From assembly GCA_963576735.1 (NCBI GenBank), contig OY755171.1, forward strand, positions 22,480,182 through 22,544,181: a DNA stretch of 64,000 nucleotides, given 5' to 3'. Position 1 is the first letter of the stretch, and each line of letters begins with the position of its first letter. Positions 54,299 to 64,000 of the stretch are shown one piece after another. The notes beneath the pieces were generated by a model, which was not told where the DNA came from, searched no databases, and saw only the letters and a list, made by a program, of their open reading frames with translations. The translations under genes and the position numbers were made by a program. The DNA is from Bedellia somnulentella. Its lineage: Eukaryota > Arthropoda > Insecta > Lepidoptera > Bedelliidae.

Positions 54299-55360
54299 GA
54301 AGGCATATAAGAATATATGGTTATTAATTATACTCATATAATATGTATTTTAAGAATTAAAAAGTACGTCTATTACCGCTTTCCTGAATGCGCATCTAGG
54401 TACTTAGATTAAATAAATCTAAATTGTGGTGTATACCTAGTTATAAGATCTACTTAGTAACTAATACATATATTATCTACCTATATCTATATTATTCGTG
54501 CGCACGTATGTAACCGTATGACTAATAAATCACGGCTGTGTTAAACTAAAAACAAGTATGTCGTTTTTGGCAAATTTTACAGGAGAGCGACAAATAATTT
54601 TTTTTTCTTTAAATTTAAATATTTCCTAAAGTCATTGTCGGATCTTGATGATTTTTGGATATGTCCGACGCGACGTGATGTAGTTTCCTAATGAAATTAA
54701 TATTTTTTTTTAACTTGACCTTTACAGTAACGCCAATGCAGAATGAATATGCTTTTAGCGTAGTCTTACCTTATTATCTACGTTACAATTACTAAGCTAA
54801 AAAGAAGCAAATAACTTACTTGACTAAGAGTTATGATCTTGAAAAAGCTAAAATCATGTAAGTTGCAACCTACTTGATTTTAGCATTGACTTGCTGTTGC
54901 CTCTTCATGAGTGTATCGTCATAAGAACGTTGATTGAATCAAGTATCTTATCATACCAACTTATGGACTTCCACGCTCTGCTTATTTGGATAAGCCTCCT
55001 GAAATCTATAGTGAGTGCAACCTACCCAAATGGCTTTATTCGTTCAGGGATTGTGGAACGGAAGACCGACACGACCAGAGAGAGATCAGACACAGCTTAA
55101 TGACATGCTATGCCATGACAGACATGCCTTTCAAAGCACGGGTTTCATTTATCAGTGTTATTCCGTCACCATCATGGGCCTGTTTTACGAAGCGACAGGT
55201 TACAATTTACAGGTAATATCCTGGCAATATTTGATAACTTTTGTATGGAATTGGATGCAAATGCTCCACATCATGAGTACTCATGTGGGTATGTCCTTTT
55301 GACACATACTTTTAATAGTTATAGATTCTATGTCATGAGTTTTCACAATCATTACAAGTG
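54299..55360. other. Unassigned stretch, possible copia remnant in its second half
   Basis: 54299-54890 shows nothing. From about 54970 to 55300 there are short frames in all phases. Given the copia fragment just downstream this could be its upstream pol, but no motif confirms it. Confidence 0.3.
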
Positions 55361-56205
55361 ATGTGAACATGATCCAAATATTTTGGGCACAGCAATTATC
55401 GGGCCAAACAACAAAAGTATATAAAAACAGGAAACAAGAAATTCTATGCGTTAACCAACAGAAATATATACAAGATGTATTGAGTAATCTATCTGTCACA
55501 GGGAACATCATCATGTTTGACATTACTGCGCTGGTACTGCTTTTAACAAGACAGTCATCTGAATGATTTGACTTAATTAGGCCGGCTAAGTCGAAACCGG
55601 TTTCCTGGGTAGAGACGGACCCGGACACGTCTCGATATATCTTTTGCTGTGAACACTCTCAGCAGATTTAACTTATAACCAAAAAGGCAGGACTCGATGG
55701 CATTAAAGCGAGTTCTGAGATATATAAAATTCACTGAGAAGGACAAGAGAGATGACGGACCTGTCTATGGCTATTTTGACGCAGGTTGGTGCAGCAATGA
55801 ACACAACCGTAGATCATGTACTAGCTACGTATTTATACACCAAGGTGGAGCTAGTAAATGGAATTCTTGTCGTCAGCAGACAGTCGCACTTTCGACTACA
55901 GAGGCCATATATATGTCACTATCTAGTTGCTCGCAGTAAGCTATGTGGCTGAAGCAGCTAGAGAATGAATTCTGGCCACACTTGGTTACTGTACCCATGA
56001 CAATAATATGTGATAATTAGAGTGCAATCAAACTTGCTGGTACCGAAAATTATCACTCCAGGACCAAGCACATAGACATACGCCATCACTTTGTGCGTGA
56101 CAAGGTGTGCCTGAAGAAGATTGACATCAAGTACATCCGGATTAATGAGATGGTGGCTGATGATTTCACCAAGGGACCCCGTAACAAAAGCTTGAGTACT
56201 GCTCA
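55361..56205 (+). pseudogene. Ty1/copia pol remnant (end of RT, RNase H)
   Basis: The RT end EILCVNQQKYIQDVLSNLSV (55440-55500) resembles the copia pattern before the connection. Then ALKRVLRYIKFT, DGPVYGYFDAGWCSNEHNRR SCTSYVF, SKWNSCRQQTVALSTTEAIY (RNase H; DAGWCS and ALSTTEAEY-type motifs). After stops at 55936 and about 56020 come the hallmark HIDIRHHFVRDKV and ADDFTKGPRNKSL. Two stops and frame changes; no LTRs found. Defective. Confidence 0.85.
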
Positions 56206-56304
56206 CGTAACATGTAGAAATATATGCATTAAACCTCATTAGGCTCTTCACATCGTCTCTATGACACATACTACATCTGTCAGTAGTCTGACAATATAAA
56301 ATAA

Positions 56305-56400
56305 TACATACATACATATACTCACGCCATTAGTTCCCATTGGGGTAGGCAGAGACTATTGATCGCCACTTCGCACGATCCTGACAAACCTCTCTCTCTT
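56305..56400 (+). repeat. Dispersed repeat D-family copy
   Basis: CATACATACATATACTCACG CCATTAGTTCCCATTGGGGT, then GACTATTGATCGCCACTTCG and CTGACAAACCTCTC. Confidence 0.65.
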
Positions 56401-56433
56401 CTATGAAATAATATATTGTGAATTTCCTCAAAC

Positions 56434-56778
56434 TCAAACGTTCACACCAAATATCCCCGAAGGCGTTGGCAGAGGTACTTCTGAATATCACGCGACATTG
56501 TCACCTGGTGTTCCGAGTACCCACGATTTTGCTTCGACTGTGTACTCACGTGATAGGGGGCAGGCCTATCACCGCTTTGTACGAAGACACTGTCACTTGA
56601 CTAATTACAATTTAGCCATGTGGGTTTCCTCACGACTTGTCCTCGCCGTTAACAACCATGATAAATTAACCACACGTATGTCTTTAGAGTTTGTCAAATT
56701 AGTGTAGGCCCGACCCGGGATTAGAATACTAGTCGTCTGCATGATGAGCGGTGTTCTAACCACTGAGCTACCACGTCG
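56434..56778 (-). mobile_element. SINE family 1 copy, diverged
   Basis: Inverted copy with all blocks recognisable (CGAAGGCGTTGGCAGAGGTA; CTCACGTGATAGGGGGCAGG; head ACGTGGTAGCTCAGTGGTTA). The A box here is closer to a tRNA than in other copies. Confidence 0.85.
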
Positions 56779-56842
56779 TTTTGATTTGTGAATATACTCT
56801 TCCAAATAAACTAGTTATTTACTAATAATATTGCTCTTTACA

Positions 56843-57170
56843 TCAGGTTATGGGCCACCACTTGTAGATAGCATCAACCATATCTTTCCCATCCCTTCCT
56901 CCAGTTGCTTCATTCCACACTTAACATTTAGAGCCTTCTTGGCAATTTTTACTTAAACCACAAAATGTAAAATTTAAGCTTATCATTCTATTCATAAAAA
57001 AATAAATTTTAACCTCTTTACCATCACTGGTAGCAAAACTGTTTTTTGTAGATCTATTGAATATTTTGATTTCAGTATTCAGTATCTCTCTTTCAGAATC
57101 AGTATTATATGAATCCGTAGCTTGCTTAGCTTTATGCCGCTGACATATTTTTAAACACAGCAATTTCAAA
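56843..57170 (-). CDS. Unassigned candidate two-exon 3' end of a gene
   Basis: Minus strand. Exon 57170-57022 reads LKLLCLKICQRHKAKQATDS, YNTDSEREILNTEIKIFNRS, TKNSFATSD, ending before GTAAAG. A second exon from 56919 after TGTTAAG would join in phase to give VWNEATGGRDGKDMVDAIYK WWPIT and a stop at 56843. Acceptors are weak. I do not recognise the protein. It could be a host gene fragment or chance. Confidence 0.2.
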
Positions 57171-57769
57171 CTAGGGTAGGGATTGTATTATTTTTCATGT
57201 TTTCAGCTATATTTGTCTCAAAAGATAAACAATCAAAACGTCACTTTGTAGTCTGTGCAATAAAATTTTGTTTTCTTTTAGAACCTTCTTATAATTAATT
57301 TACAACATTTGAAATTAGATCTTATTGAGCAGCTATTTAAAAGCATAAAACAAGTAAGTCGCTCCGCCAAATCATTAAACAAGTATGTTTCAATTATGAT
57401 ACTTGTTTTTAACTTTGTGACGTGAAGATAATTGTTTTTAGCTTGGTTTTTATGACTTTTCTGAGATACTTGAAAACGTCTTTTATCAATAGCGCCTTAA
57501 ATAAGAAGATATTTTGAGTTTTAATAATGTAGAAATAAGGGTCTTTCTATGACGAATCCAACGGTGTAAAAAAAAGCAAATGCTCAAAAATGGACATACT
57601 TGTTTTTAGCTTAGAGCAGCCGCGAGTATCTACTCAGTACTCGCGTGTTTCACTCCTCTCCTCTAGCTACCTCCTTACATGGAAGTTTTTATTATATTCG
57701 GATAAAATACGACTAAAAGGAGCGTTCTGTGAGTAGTAGTTAGTTCTGGAAATCGGTACTGAGAACAAA
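57171..57769. other. AT-rich non-coding stretch
   Basis: No gene. ATACTTGTTTTTAGCTT-like phrases at 57398, 57420 and 57596 suggest an old repeat. Confidence 0.4.
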
Positions 57770-58190
57770 CTATGGTATGGCGAGTCCTATATGATGGCGT
57801 GTTGAGTCCAACCTGTGCAATAAGTTTGGGTTATCCAAACGACCATTGATTATATCATGTAGAACGGTAAGTTCGGTTAATATACGGCGATCCTCTAATC
57901 TTAACATTTTATGAAATTTACAACTCAATTTATGAAAGTTCTTAGTCTCAAAATTTAAGTGCCGTACAAAAATATGTTGTATTCTTTCAATCAAATGCTT
58001 GTACTTAATGTAACCAAACCAAGCACTTGAGGCGAACTCCAGAATACTGCGAACATAGGCATAATAAACCGTCTGTATACATTTAGGGTCTTCAAACGTT
58101 TCACAAGTCCTCATTACAAAGCCCAGATTTTTGTATGCACGATTAGTGATATCAACAATGTGTTGTTCAAAAGTAAGCTTTAAATCTAAA
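57770..58190 (-). pseudogene. LINE RT C-terminal fragment
   Basis: Minus strand: LDLKLTFEQHIVDITNRAYK NLGFVMRTC, then QTVYYAYVRSILEFASSAWF, LIERIQHIFVRHLNF, ILTELTVLHDIINGRLDNPN. This is the thumb and C-terminal region of a Jockey/CR1-type RT (D.KL.F..HI..I...A....GF; Y..YVRS.LEYAS..W). No catalytic motifs remain. It is open across the fragment but truncated both ends. Confidence 0.82.
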
Positions 58191-58740
58191 GTTATCCTTT
58201 ATTTATTAGTAATAATCCCCACATGAACAAAAACATTCAAATTAATTGATAGTCTAATCCAGCTGTTTTCAAATTTGGGCTTAACAACACATTAAGTGAA
58301 TAATTCTTATAATTTTAGAAGATAATACAGAATTTATTCTCTAATTTTCTATTATTTCTAAAGAATAGTATTCGGTCTAAAAATGGCCATGAGTGTCATT
58401 ATATTTAAGTGCGTTCAATGACAAATTACAATACATTTAACTAGACAATATACCATATGTATAATGAATAGTTATTGTCAGCAACTTTGTTTATTTTGTC
58501 ACAGACAAAGCATAAGCGTCGGGAATGTTCGCGGACGCGAGGGTTGATGGCTTCTTCGCTATCATGCGCACTTTAAAATCATGTTCTTACTCCGCGTGTC
58601 CGCACTGCATGCTCACGCTGTGAGACATTGTATATAAATTATAAATAAGAACTAACCCTAGCATTAAGCCTTTCTACTAACAACATTGAGTCTTAGTTAC
58701 TTGTTTATTGAATTTTAATAATAATAATAAAGCCCATAGA
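58191..58740. other. Non-coding stretch
   Basis: No gene. A GC-richer piece with TATATAAATTATAAATAAG downstream lies at 58515-58650; nothing firm. Confidence 0.4.
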
Positions 58741-58893
58741 CTCGACTAAACAGACTCAAAAGTTCTAAAAAAGGTGCCATAGGCACTAACACTTCGTAAA
58801 CATTATGTGACATTGTCATCTGGTCATCAGAGAATAACTTTACGTTTTGCTTGGACAGTGTATTAACGTGAAAGAGGCAAGCCTGTCGCCGTT
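58741..58893 (-). repeat. SINE family 1, old fragment
   Basis: Diverged inverted tail half (GGTGCCATAGGCACTAACAC; TGGACAGTGTATTAACGTGA; GCAAGCCTGTCGCCGTTTTG). Confidence 0.6.
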
Positions 58894-59052
58894 TTGTAAG
58901 AAAAAGATACTTAAATATCCTGTCTTATCCCAAATTGTAGGTTACGTTAAACAATTGAAAGGGACTCTGAAATATCGATTTATATATATTTTTTTAAATG
59001 TATTAAACTTTTCCTTGCTATAACTTGTCATCTGTAGAATATTTTGTTGAAC

Positions 59053-59120
59053 AACATACATACATATACTCACGGCGTTAGTAACCATTGGGGTAGGCAG
59101 AGATTCTGGCAAACCTCTCA
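59053..59120 (+). repeat. Dispersed repeat D-family fragment
   Basis: CATACATACATATACTCACG GCGTTAGTAACCATTGGGGT, then TGGCAAACCTCTCA. Confidence 0.65.
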
Positions 59121-59724
59121 AGATTGTAATTTATTGGTACATAATGTCAATAATCGTTATCGTAACGTGAAGATAATCATAGGTCATTCTGAAGCCTATG
59201 ATAGCGGTAATATACACCCTCACAAATATACACCCTCACACATTCACAGAGTCACACATACATTCATTCTCACATACATATCCAATACACACACACACAT
59301 ACACTCATAACTAAACACTTCGCAATATGCACAAACTATTACTTATTTATTTTTGTAATTTAGTTAAATTTATTTTTATTTTTTAAACCAGTTTTTTGTT
59401 TCTTTTTCTCTCTTAATTAAGATTTGTATAATTGTTGTGTATTTTATGTGTTCCCTAGATTCATGCGATACAGGCAATGCCTGGTGCGCGGATCATTGTA
59501 AATTCCAATGTAATGTGTTTTTCTTGTAATAAATGTCTTTTGTCTTTGTCTTTATATGTCGCAATTTCGGGCACTATCAGACTTACGCAGATACCCTTCA
59601 CTAACTCCGGTGCGTTGCGGTATCTGACATTTCCTGAATGCACGTGTGGCTTGGCTAGCACAATACAAAAAGTTATAGCATATTTTCGTCGACACAGGAG
59701 TGATTATGAAGTAGATTATAATAA

Positions 59725-59730
<6 letters not shown>
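59121..59730. other. Non-coding, probable LINE 3' end at 59470-59560
   Basis: GATACAGGCAATGCCTGGTG followed by AATAAATGTCTTTTGTCTTT resembles a LINE 3' end (compare 10182-10207, minus). No ORF supported. Confidence 0.35.

Positions 59731-59769
<39 letters not shown>
59731..59769 (+). repeat. TA microsatellite
   Basis: Nearly perfect (TA)n. Confidence 0.95.
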
Positions 59770-59771
<2 letters not shown>

Positions 59772-61157
59772 ACTTGAAATTAGTAGATTATGAATAAAGT
59801 TTAAGGGAAATATAGTAGAAAGATAGATTAGAATCGCAAAAAATTGTTAAGTGGACTCTGCATAATCCGCAAAGAAGTTTAGAAGATTTCAATAAATCTG
59901 CAAATAACTTAGTAAATAAACTTGTACATACTAAAAGTGTCAAGAATGTTCAACGGCCAAGTCACGTAAAACCAACTATAAAAATAAATAAATCGCAGTA
60001 AGGAACCTTAGACTTGGCTCCACTTAAGTTTAAGTTTCCTTTTTCTACAACTTCTGTGTTTTATTTTGAATATCTTAGTAGTTTTTTTTTATTTGATGTA
60101 ATTCTTTAGTTTAGTGCTTAATGTTTTCTACGCACGCAGTGCTGATTTTGTATTCTTAGCGTCACTGATGTTTTTTACCGGTACCTATAGCACAGGTTAC
60201 CCTTTATTAGGTATCGGTTGTACCAATAATTAAGTACTATTGTGAAATACAGCTCTGTTCAAATTATTACCTTATTGTATAGACTAATATTCAAATGTTT
60301 TGGAAATAAAGATTATTATTATTATTTATTATTGCTTATTTTAGAGATTTCATTACTTTTAGAGATAAACAAGCAGCTCTATCGAGACTTGGCTAGTTTT
60401 TTACAGAATGTTATTCGTGGGATTTCACTTTTTTTTTACAGGACGTAGACTGATTGAATGGTTAAATTTTCTTTTTATTATATTATCTTGTGAAATCAAA
60501 TAAAAATAAACTCCACGACTAATCAAATCTTTAAAATACATGAAAAATACTTTTAACTTCTCGTAAATACGCTTATTATAGTTTGGCAGGACCCTTGTTT
60601 ATGTTTTCTCATCATCGTCACCAGGTAGTCCAGATCTTCCATAAACCTTGTTCTGATATATCTTTTTTCTTTATGTAAGCGTTAAAATCTACCTCTGTAC
60701 CAAATTTCAGCACTCTATGTCGATGTGAAGTACTAGTTCTATTTTTATGATCAGTGAGTCAGTCAGTCAGTGTCGAAAACGTGAAACTTTGCATTAGCTT
60801 AACTTCGGAATGAACAGATCTACTGACTTGAAATTTTGGATTTCAAGTGTGTGATTACGAATTTCTAGGTGATGAAAATTTCAGCGTTTTAATCCTATCC
60901 AGAGATTCTCGAATGGGGCCCTGAAACTGCGGCGAAACGGATCTAGAAAAGGATGTTGCGGCAGTGTTTGCTACGCGCTCGACTTGGCGGAGATACGGGC
61001 ACATTATTCACAGATCAAGTTAACCCCAAACTAAGTAAGACTTGTATTATGGGATGCTAATTCAACGATATATTTAATATTATATAATACACATATACAT
61101 ACATATAATACACCCAAGACTAAGAAACAATCATTTATGCTCATCACATAAATGTTG
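59770..61157. other. AT-rich non-coding stretch
   Basis: No gene. A GTCAGTCAGTCAG phrase (60750) and a short GC-rich piece (60900-61000) are probably parts of a dispersed repeat. Confidence 0.4.
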
Positions 61158-61232
61158 CTCTCAGCGGGGATCGAACCCGTAACCTCCGGACCGAGACGCT
61201 AGTCACCTATCCACTCAGCCACGACTGTCGCC
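61158..61232 (-). repeat. tRNA-like SINE head
   Basis: Minus strand: GTCGTGGCTGAGTGGATAGG (A box), GTTACGGGTTCGATCCCCGC (B box). It looks like a class II tRNA (Ser/Leu-like) head, but is followed by CATTTATGTG repeats and lacks a paired acceptor stem. Confidence 0.6.
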
Positions 61233-61352
61233 AAACAAGTTAACAATAATGCAAGGAAAAACCAAAGAAAGTGATGAAGTTGTGACCTCACGTTCTGAAT
61301 GCAATGAGACGGTGTCACTACCAACTAATCATAGAGGTGTATCATGGAAATG

Positions 61353-61602
61353 GACATACATACATACTTTATGCTCACGGTTTTAAATTCCTAGACGGGC
61401 AAGCCAGAGCTTCGGAATAAGAAATTCCTTAGCCAATTTTGGAAGTTGAGTGGGTAAAAGATTATAAAATAAATGTTTCTGGTGATGGGTCTCCAACAGC
61501 ATCGCCCGAAAATCATTTAAATAACCCCAATACCCTAGTCACCTCTTACGATACCCGCCGGAAGAAATGGGGTAGTGCTATTCTAAGCCGACACTAAACA
61601 GC
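61353..61602 (+). repeat. Dispersed repeat A-family copy
   Basis: Complete, somewhat diverged copy, from CATACATACTTTATGCTCACGG in pieces to CTAAGCCGACACTAAACAGC. Confidence 0.75.
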
Positions 61603-61964
61603 TAAAAACATATTTAACTAAAAACATAATATCTCGAAATGGTTTTGTAATCAGCATCTTCTTCTTCTTCAAGTGCCTCTTCAATTCTGAATGTTGGCCG
61701 TCAGCTTCTTGAACTCCTCTTTATTAGTAGCCAACCGAAACAGTTGTTCGACGGAGGTTATGCCTTTTGTAAAACTGTGCATACCAAAATTGTGCACGGC
61801 AATAGATTATTCTTGCTTATTTAATTGTATCTTGTATGTATTAGAGGTCATCAATCGGCATGTTGTATCCCTCCTTTTTAGGTATTTAAAATAAATATGA
61901 ATAAAAATAAAGCATTGTTTTATTAACATTTTAAACATTACTCCGACTTAGTTTATTTTATTAT
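61603..61964. other. Non-coding stretch before the fourth Dong copy
   Basis: CTTCTTCTTCAAGTGCCTCT and GGCCGTCAGCTTCTTGAACT (61660-61720) look like another dispersed repeat; unassigned. Ends in a TAA/TTA-rich tract next to the Dong 3' end. Confidence 0.4.
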
Positions 61965-61965
61965 T

Positions 61966-62917
61966 TTGGGCATGACTTTTAGTTCCTCGCCTCTCCCATG
62001 GCCGAAACAGAAAATTAGAATTTTAAATGGGAGAGGCGGTATTCCCCGACAAAAGCACAGTCGGTCGGGGTCAGGGAGTCAGGTTCAAAAACCGACGGAC
62101 GATCCGAGCCGTATCGAGCAGCACCGCTTTCTGCATTTGTGCTGGAACCGACACGCCACAGAAATCCAACCGCCTCAAGTTGGTCGCGAGGCTGGTTGGA
62201 ATTAACCCGTTCGCGGACAAAATAATTGGGATTATTTCTGTCGAAGTCACACCCCACATGTCGGTGATCTCGTGAGCCAGATCGAGATATTTCCGACGCT
62301 TCTCGGTTTCGGCTTTCACGAGACCCTCGTCATGAGGGATAGTGACATCCACTAGAAATACCCTCGACTGCGACCGATCCCATACCACGATATCAGGCTT
62401 ATTCGCTAGAATAGTCCTGTCCGTGATAACGGATCGGTCCCAATAGATTTTGGCACGGTCGTTTTCTAGGATTGGCTCCGGCAGATACTTGTAATACGGC
62501 AGCCTCTGTTGCAAGAGTCCGTATTTCAGAGCGAGCTCCTGATGCAGGATTTTGGCTGCTTGGTTGTGTCTGTGCAAGTACTCAGTGTTAGCAAGAGCCG
62601 AACAACCGGAAATAACATGCCTAAGTAACTCTCCGGGACGGCCACATGCTCGACAGATGTCTGTGGTACCGTCCTTTAGGATGTATTTCCGATAGTTCCG
62701 CGTCTTGATAACCTGGTCTTGTATTGCACAGACAAAACCTTCGGTTTCCCCAAAGAGGTCCCCGAAACGCAGCCAATGCAGGGAGGCTTTACGGTCCACG
62801 AAAGGTTCGTGAAGAACCTTGTAAAACCTCCCGTGCAGCTCCTTCTCTTTCCATACGGACTCCCGATCAGAGGTGCTAAGTACCTCCGGGGTTCGCCAAT
62901 CCTGTGAGGCCAACGAT
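61966..62917 (-). mobile_element. Dong/R4-type LINE, copy 4, 5'-truncated, inverted
   Basis: Keeps the 3' UTR with both hairpins and about 280 codons. The 3' end abuts a TTATTTTATTATTTT tract, again TAA-like target. The 5' junction is at about 62917 (CCAACGATAAGATATTTT). It lacks the 14-base deletion of copies 2 and 3, so it belongs with copy 1. Confidence 0.93.
62071..62913 (-). pseudogene. Dong/R4 polyprotein C-terminal fragment (CCHC + endonuclease)
   Basis: The 280-codon open frame matches the end of copy 1 almost residue for residue: SQDWRTPEVLSTSDRESVWK, the CCHC knuckle CRACGRPGELLRHVISGC (Ser to Leu change) and KPDIVVWDRSQSRVFLVDVT. No RT and no own start; a dead-on-arrival insertion from incomplete reverse transcription. 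Confidence 0.92.
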
Positions 62918-62954
62918 AAGATATTTTATTTATTATTATGTTTTTACACCTATA

Positions 62955-63105
62955 CTTCCTATACGGCGATAGGCCTGCCCCCTATCACGTGAGTACACTG
63001 TCACGTGAGTACACCAGGTGACAAAGTCACGTGATGTTCAGAAGTATTAGTACCTCTGCCAACCCCTTCGGGGATATTCGGCGTGAACGTTTATGTTATG
63101 TATGT
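62955..63105 (+). repeat. SINE family 1, 3' half
   Basis: Plus-strand tail half: GGCGATAGGCCTGCCCCCTA, CAGGTGACAAAGTCACGTGA, CTTCGGGGATATTCGGCGTG, tail GTTATGTTATG. The head is absent. Confidence 0.8.
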
Positions 63106-63150
63106 TATTATGTTACTTCCACGACTATGAATTCCATCACAAGGGTAGCT

Positions 63151-63335
63151 AGACGACGTGATTGCTCGGTGGGTAGAACACCAGTTATCTAGCAAACGAC
63201 TTGTGTTCGAATCCCGGGTCGGGCCTACACCTTTTCTAAGGTCAAATGTGTAGTTAATTTATCATGGTTGTTAACGGTAAGGGAAAACATCGAGAGGTAA
63301 CCCACATGGCTAAGTTGTAGTTAGTCATGTGGCAA
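63151..63335 (+). repeat. SINE family 1, 5' half
   Basis: Plus-strand head half: CGTGATTGCTCGGTGGGTAG (A box), TGTGTTCGAATCCCGGGTCG (intact B box), then TTATCATGGTTGTTAACGGT and ACATGGCTAAGTTGTAGTTA. It breaks off before the tail. It lies after the tail half of another copy, so two partial copies stand in reversed order. Confidence 0.8.
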
Positions 63336-63419
63336 CAATGGCCCATTGCTCATTACTGCCTGGCAATCCACTTACGATGGACGTCGAAGTAATTATGGCT
63401 GCAGCTATTTATTTATTAT

Positions 63420-63580
63420 TATACATACATACATATACTCACGGCTATATTTCCCTAGAAGGGGTAGCCAGAGCTAAGGAATTAATAATAATAATATAAT
63501 AATAATAAGTCCCTTAGTCGCCTCTTACGAGGCCCGTGGGTAGAAAGGGGTAGCGACATTCTAAGCCGGCACTACACGGC
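63420..63580 (+). repeat. Dispersed repeat A-family, internally deleted
   Basis: The left part (ACTCACGGCTATATTTCCCT AGAAGGGGTAGCCAGAGC) joins the right part (TAGTCGCCTCTTACGAGGCC to GGCACTACACGGC) through an AATAAT tract. The centre is missing. Confidence 0.75.
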
Positions 63581-63593
63581 AAACTTATTTATT

Positions 63594-64000
63594 ACTAGCT
63601 TTTTGCCCCGCGACTTCGTCCGCGTGGACTTCATTTTTTGCATCCAGTTTACATAATACCAAAATACCGAAACACTATCTCAACTTCTGTTTTTTATATT
63701 TATAAACCCGCGGGCATTGTAAATGACATAAAGGACATTGAGGCTTTTTAAGTGATTGTTGGGCGATGCAGTTTGTGACCCATCACTAACAACCTTTATT
63801 AACCTATCTTTTATCAATATATTTCCAAAATTGGATGAAGAATTAGTATCTCCGAAGCTATGGCTACCCTTTTATGGAATTTATGGTTGTTAGCATATAT
63901 TCATGAATGATTGATAGATGGATTTCATAAATTCAATCGCACCAAGTAATGTAAATGTAAAAAAACTCTATATTAACTTTCATTTGCTATATCAACCCGT
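63594..64000 (+). mobile_element. Dispersed repeat C-family, cut by window end
   Basis: Nearly identical to 52251-52656, with one small replacement near 63945 (CAAGTAATGTAAATG for CAAGTTTTATTATAAAATG). Continues beyond the window. Confidence 0.85.

Noticed and set aside
54890..55340. Upstream copia pol or host exon
   Set aside because: Several short overlapping frames exist but none shows an RT or integrase motif; left unassigned.
59044..59310. 88-codon His/Thr-rich frame
   Set aside because: Product of CACACA/CATACA simple repeats in the D-family area.
61158..61232. Possible tRNA-Ser/Leu gene on the minus strand
   Set aside because: The acceptor stem does not pair and there is no pol III terminator in a proper place; SINE head.

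Overview
This is a eukaryotic nuclear window, AT-rich and crowded with transposable elements, with one 200-base assembly gap (2681-2880). It has spliced exons with GT-AG (and one GC-AG) introns. Its Dong/R4-type LINEs sit in TAA repeats, a family first described in the silkworm Bombyx mori. It also carries piggyBac, hAT, P-like, Penelope, RTE and Jockey elements and tRNA-derived SINEs. Together these point to an insect, most likely a moth or butterfly. The lineage is an inference; no species can be named from the sequence.

The only host gene I can name is HELQ (mus301-type DNA helicase), on the minus strand at the left end. Four exons can be joined in phase: 8499-7851, 4813-4635, 3938-3747 and 743-662. 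They carry the N-terminal region, the Walker A motif, the segment after it and the DELH box. The remaining 3' exons lie beyond base 1. The introns are packed with elements. Intron 1 holds a dispersed repeat split by a retroposon that is itself split by a piggyBac (TTAA duplications intact). Intron 3 holds a Penelope-like element with RT and GIY-YIG domains, a nested foldback cluster and two pairs of direct repeats.

From 9 to 21 kb lies one CR1/Jockey-type LINE on the minus strand. ORF1 has a PHD finger, a coiled coil and an FP-like domain; ORF2 has an APE-type endonuclease and RT. The LINE is interrupted twice. A 550-base miniature LTR element sits in ORF2, and a 4.9 kb block of TIR/foldback elements carrying a 215-base satellite sits in ORF1.

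From 21.6 to 33.4 kb three Dong/R4 LINEs stand head to tail, separated only by TAA repeats. Copy 1 has an uninterrupted ORF of 1200 codons. Copy 2 is frameshifted and split by a hAT element that carries a SINE. Copy 3 has lost its RT domain in frame. A fourth, 5'-truncated copy lies inverted at 62 kb.

From 33.4 to 64 kb the window is a patchwork. It includes a P-like element with exact 8-base duplications and a THAP-domain gene remnant (41.7-44.4 kb), a PIF/Harbinger-type MITE, and a full-length but dead RTE with an 11-base duplication. It also includes a decayed Jockey LINE between inverted tRNA-like arms, a copia pol remnant, several SINE copies, and two weak candidate host exon sets (36.2-38.7 and 56.8-57.2 kb). 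No bacterial-type operon, CRISPR array or intact tRNA gene is present.
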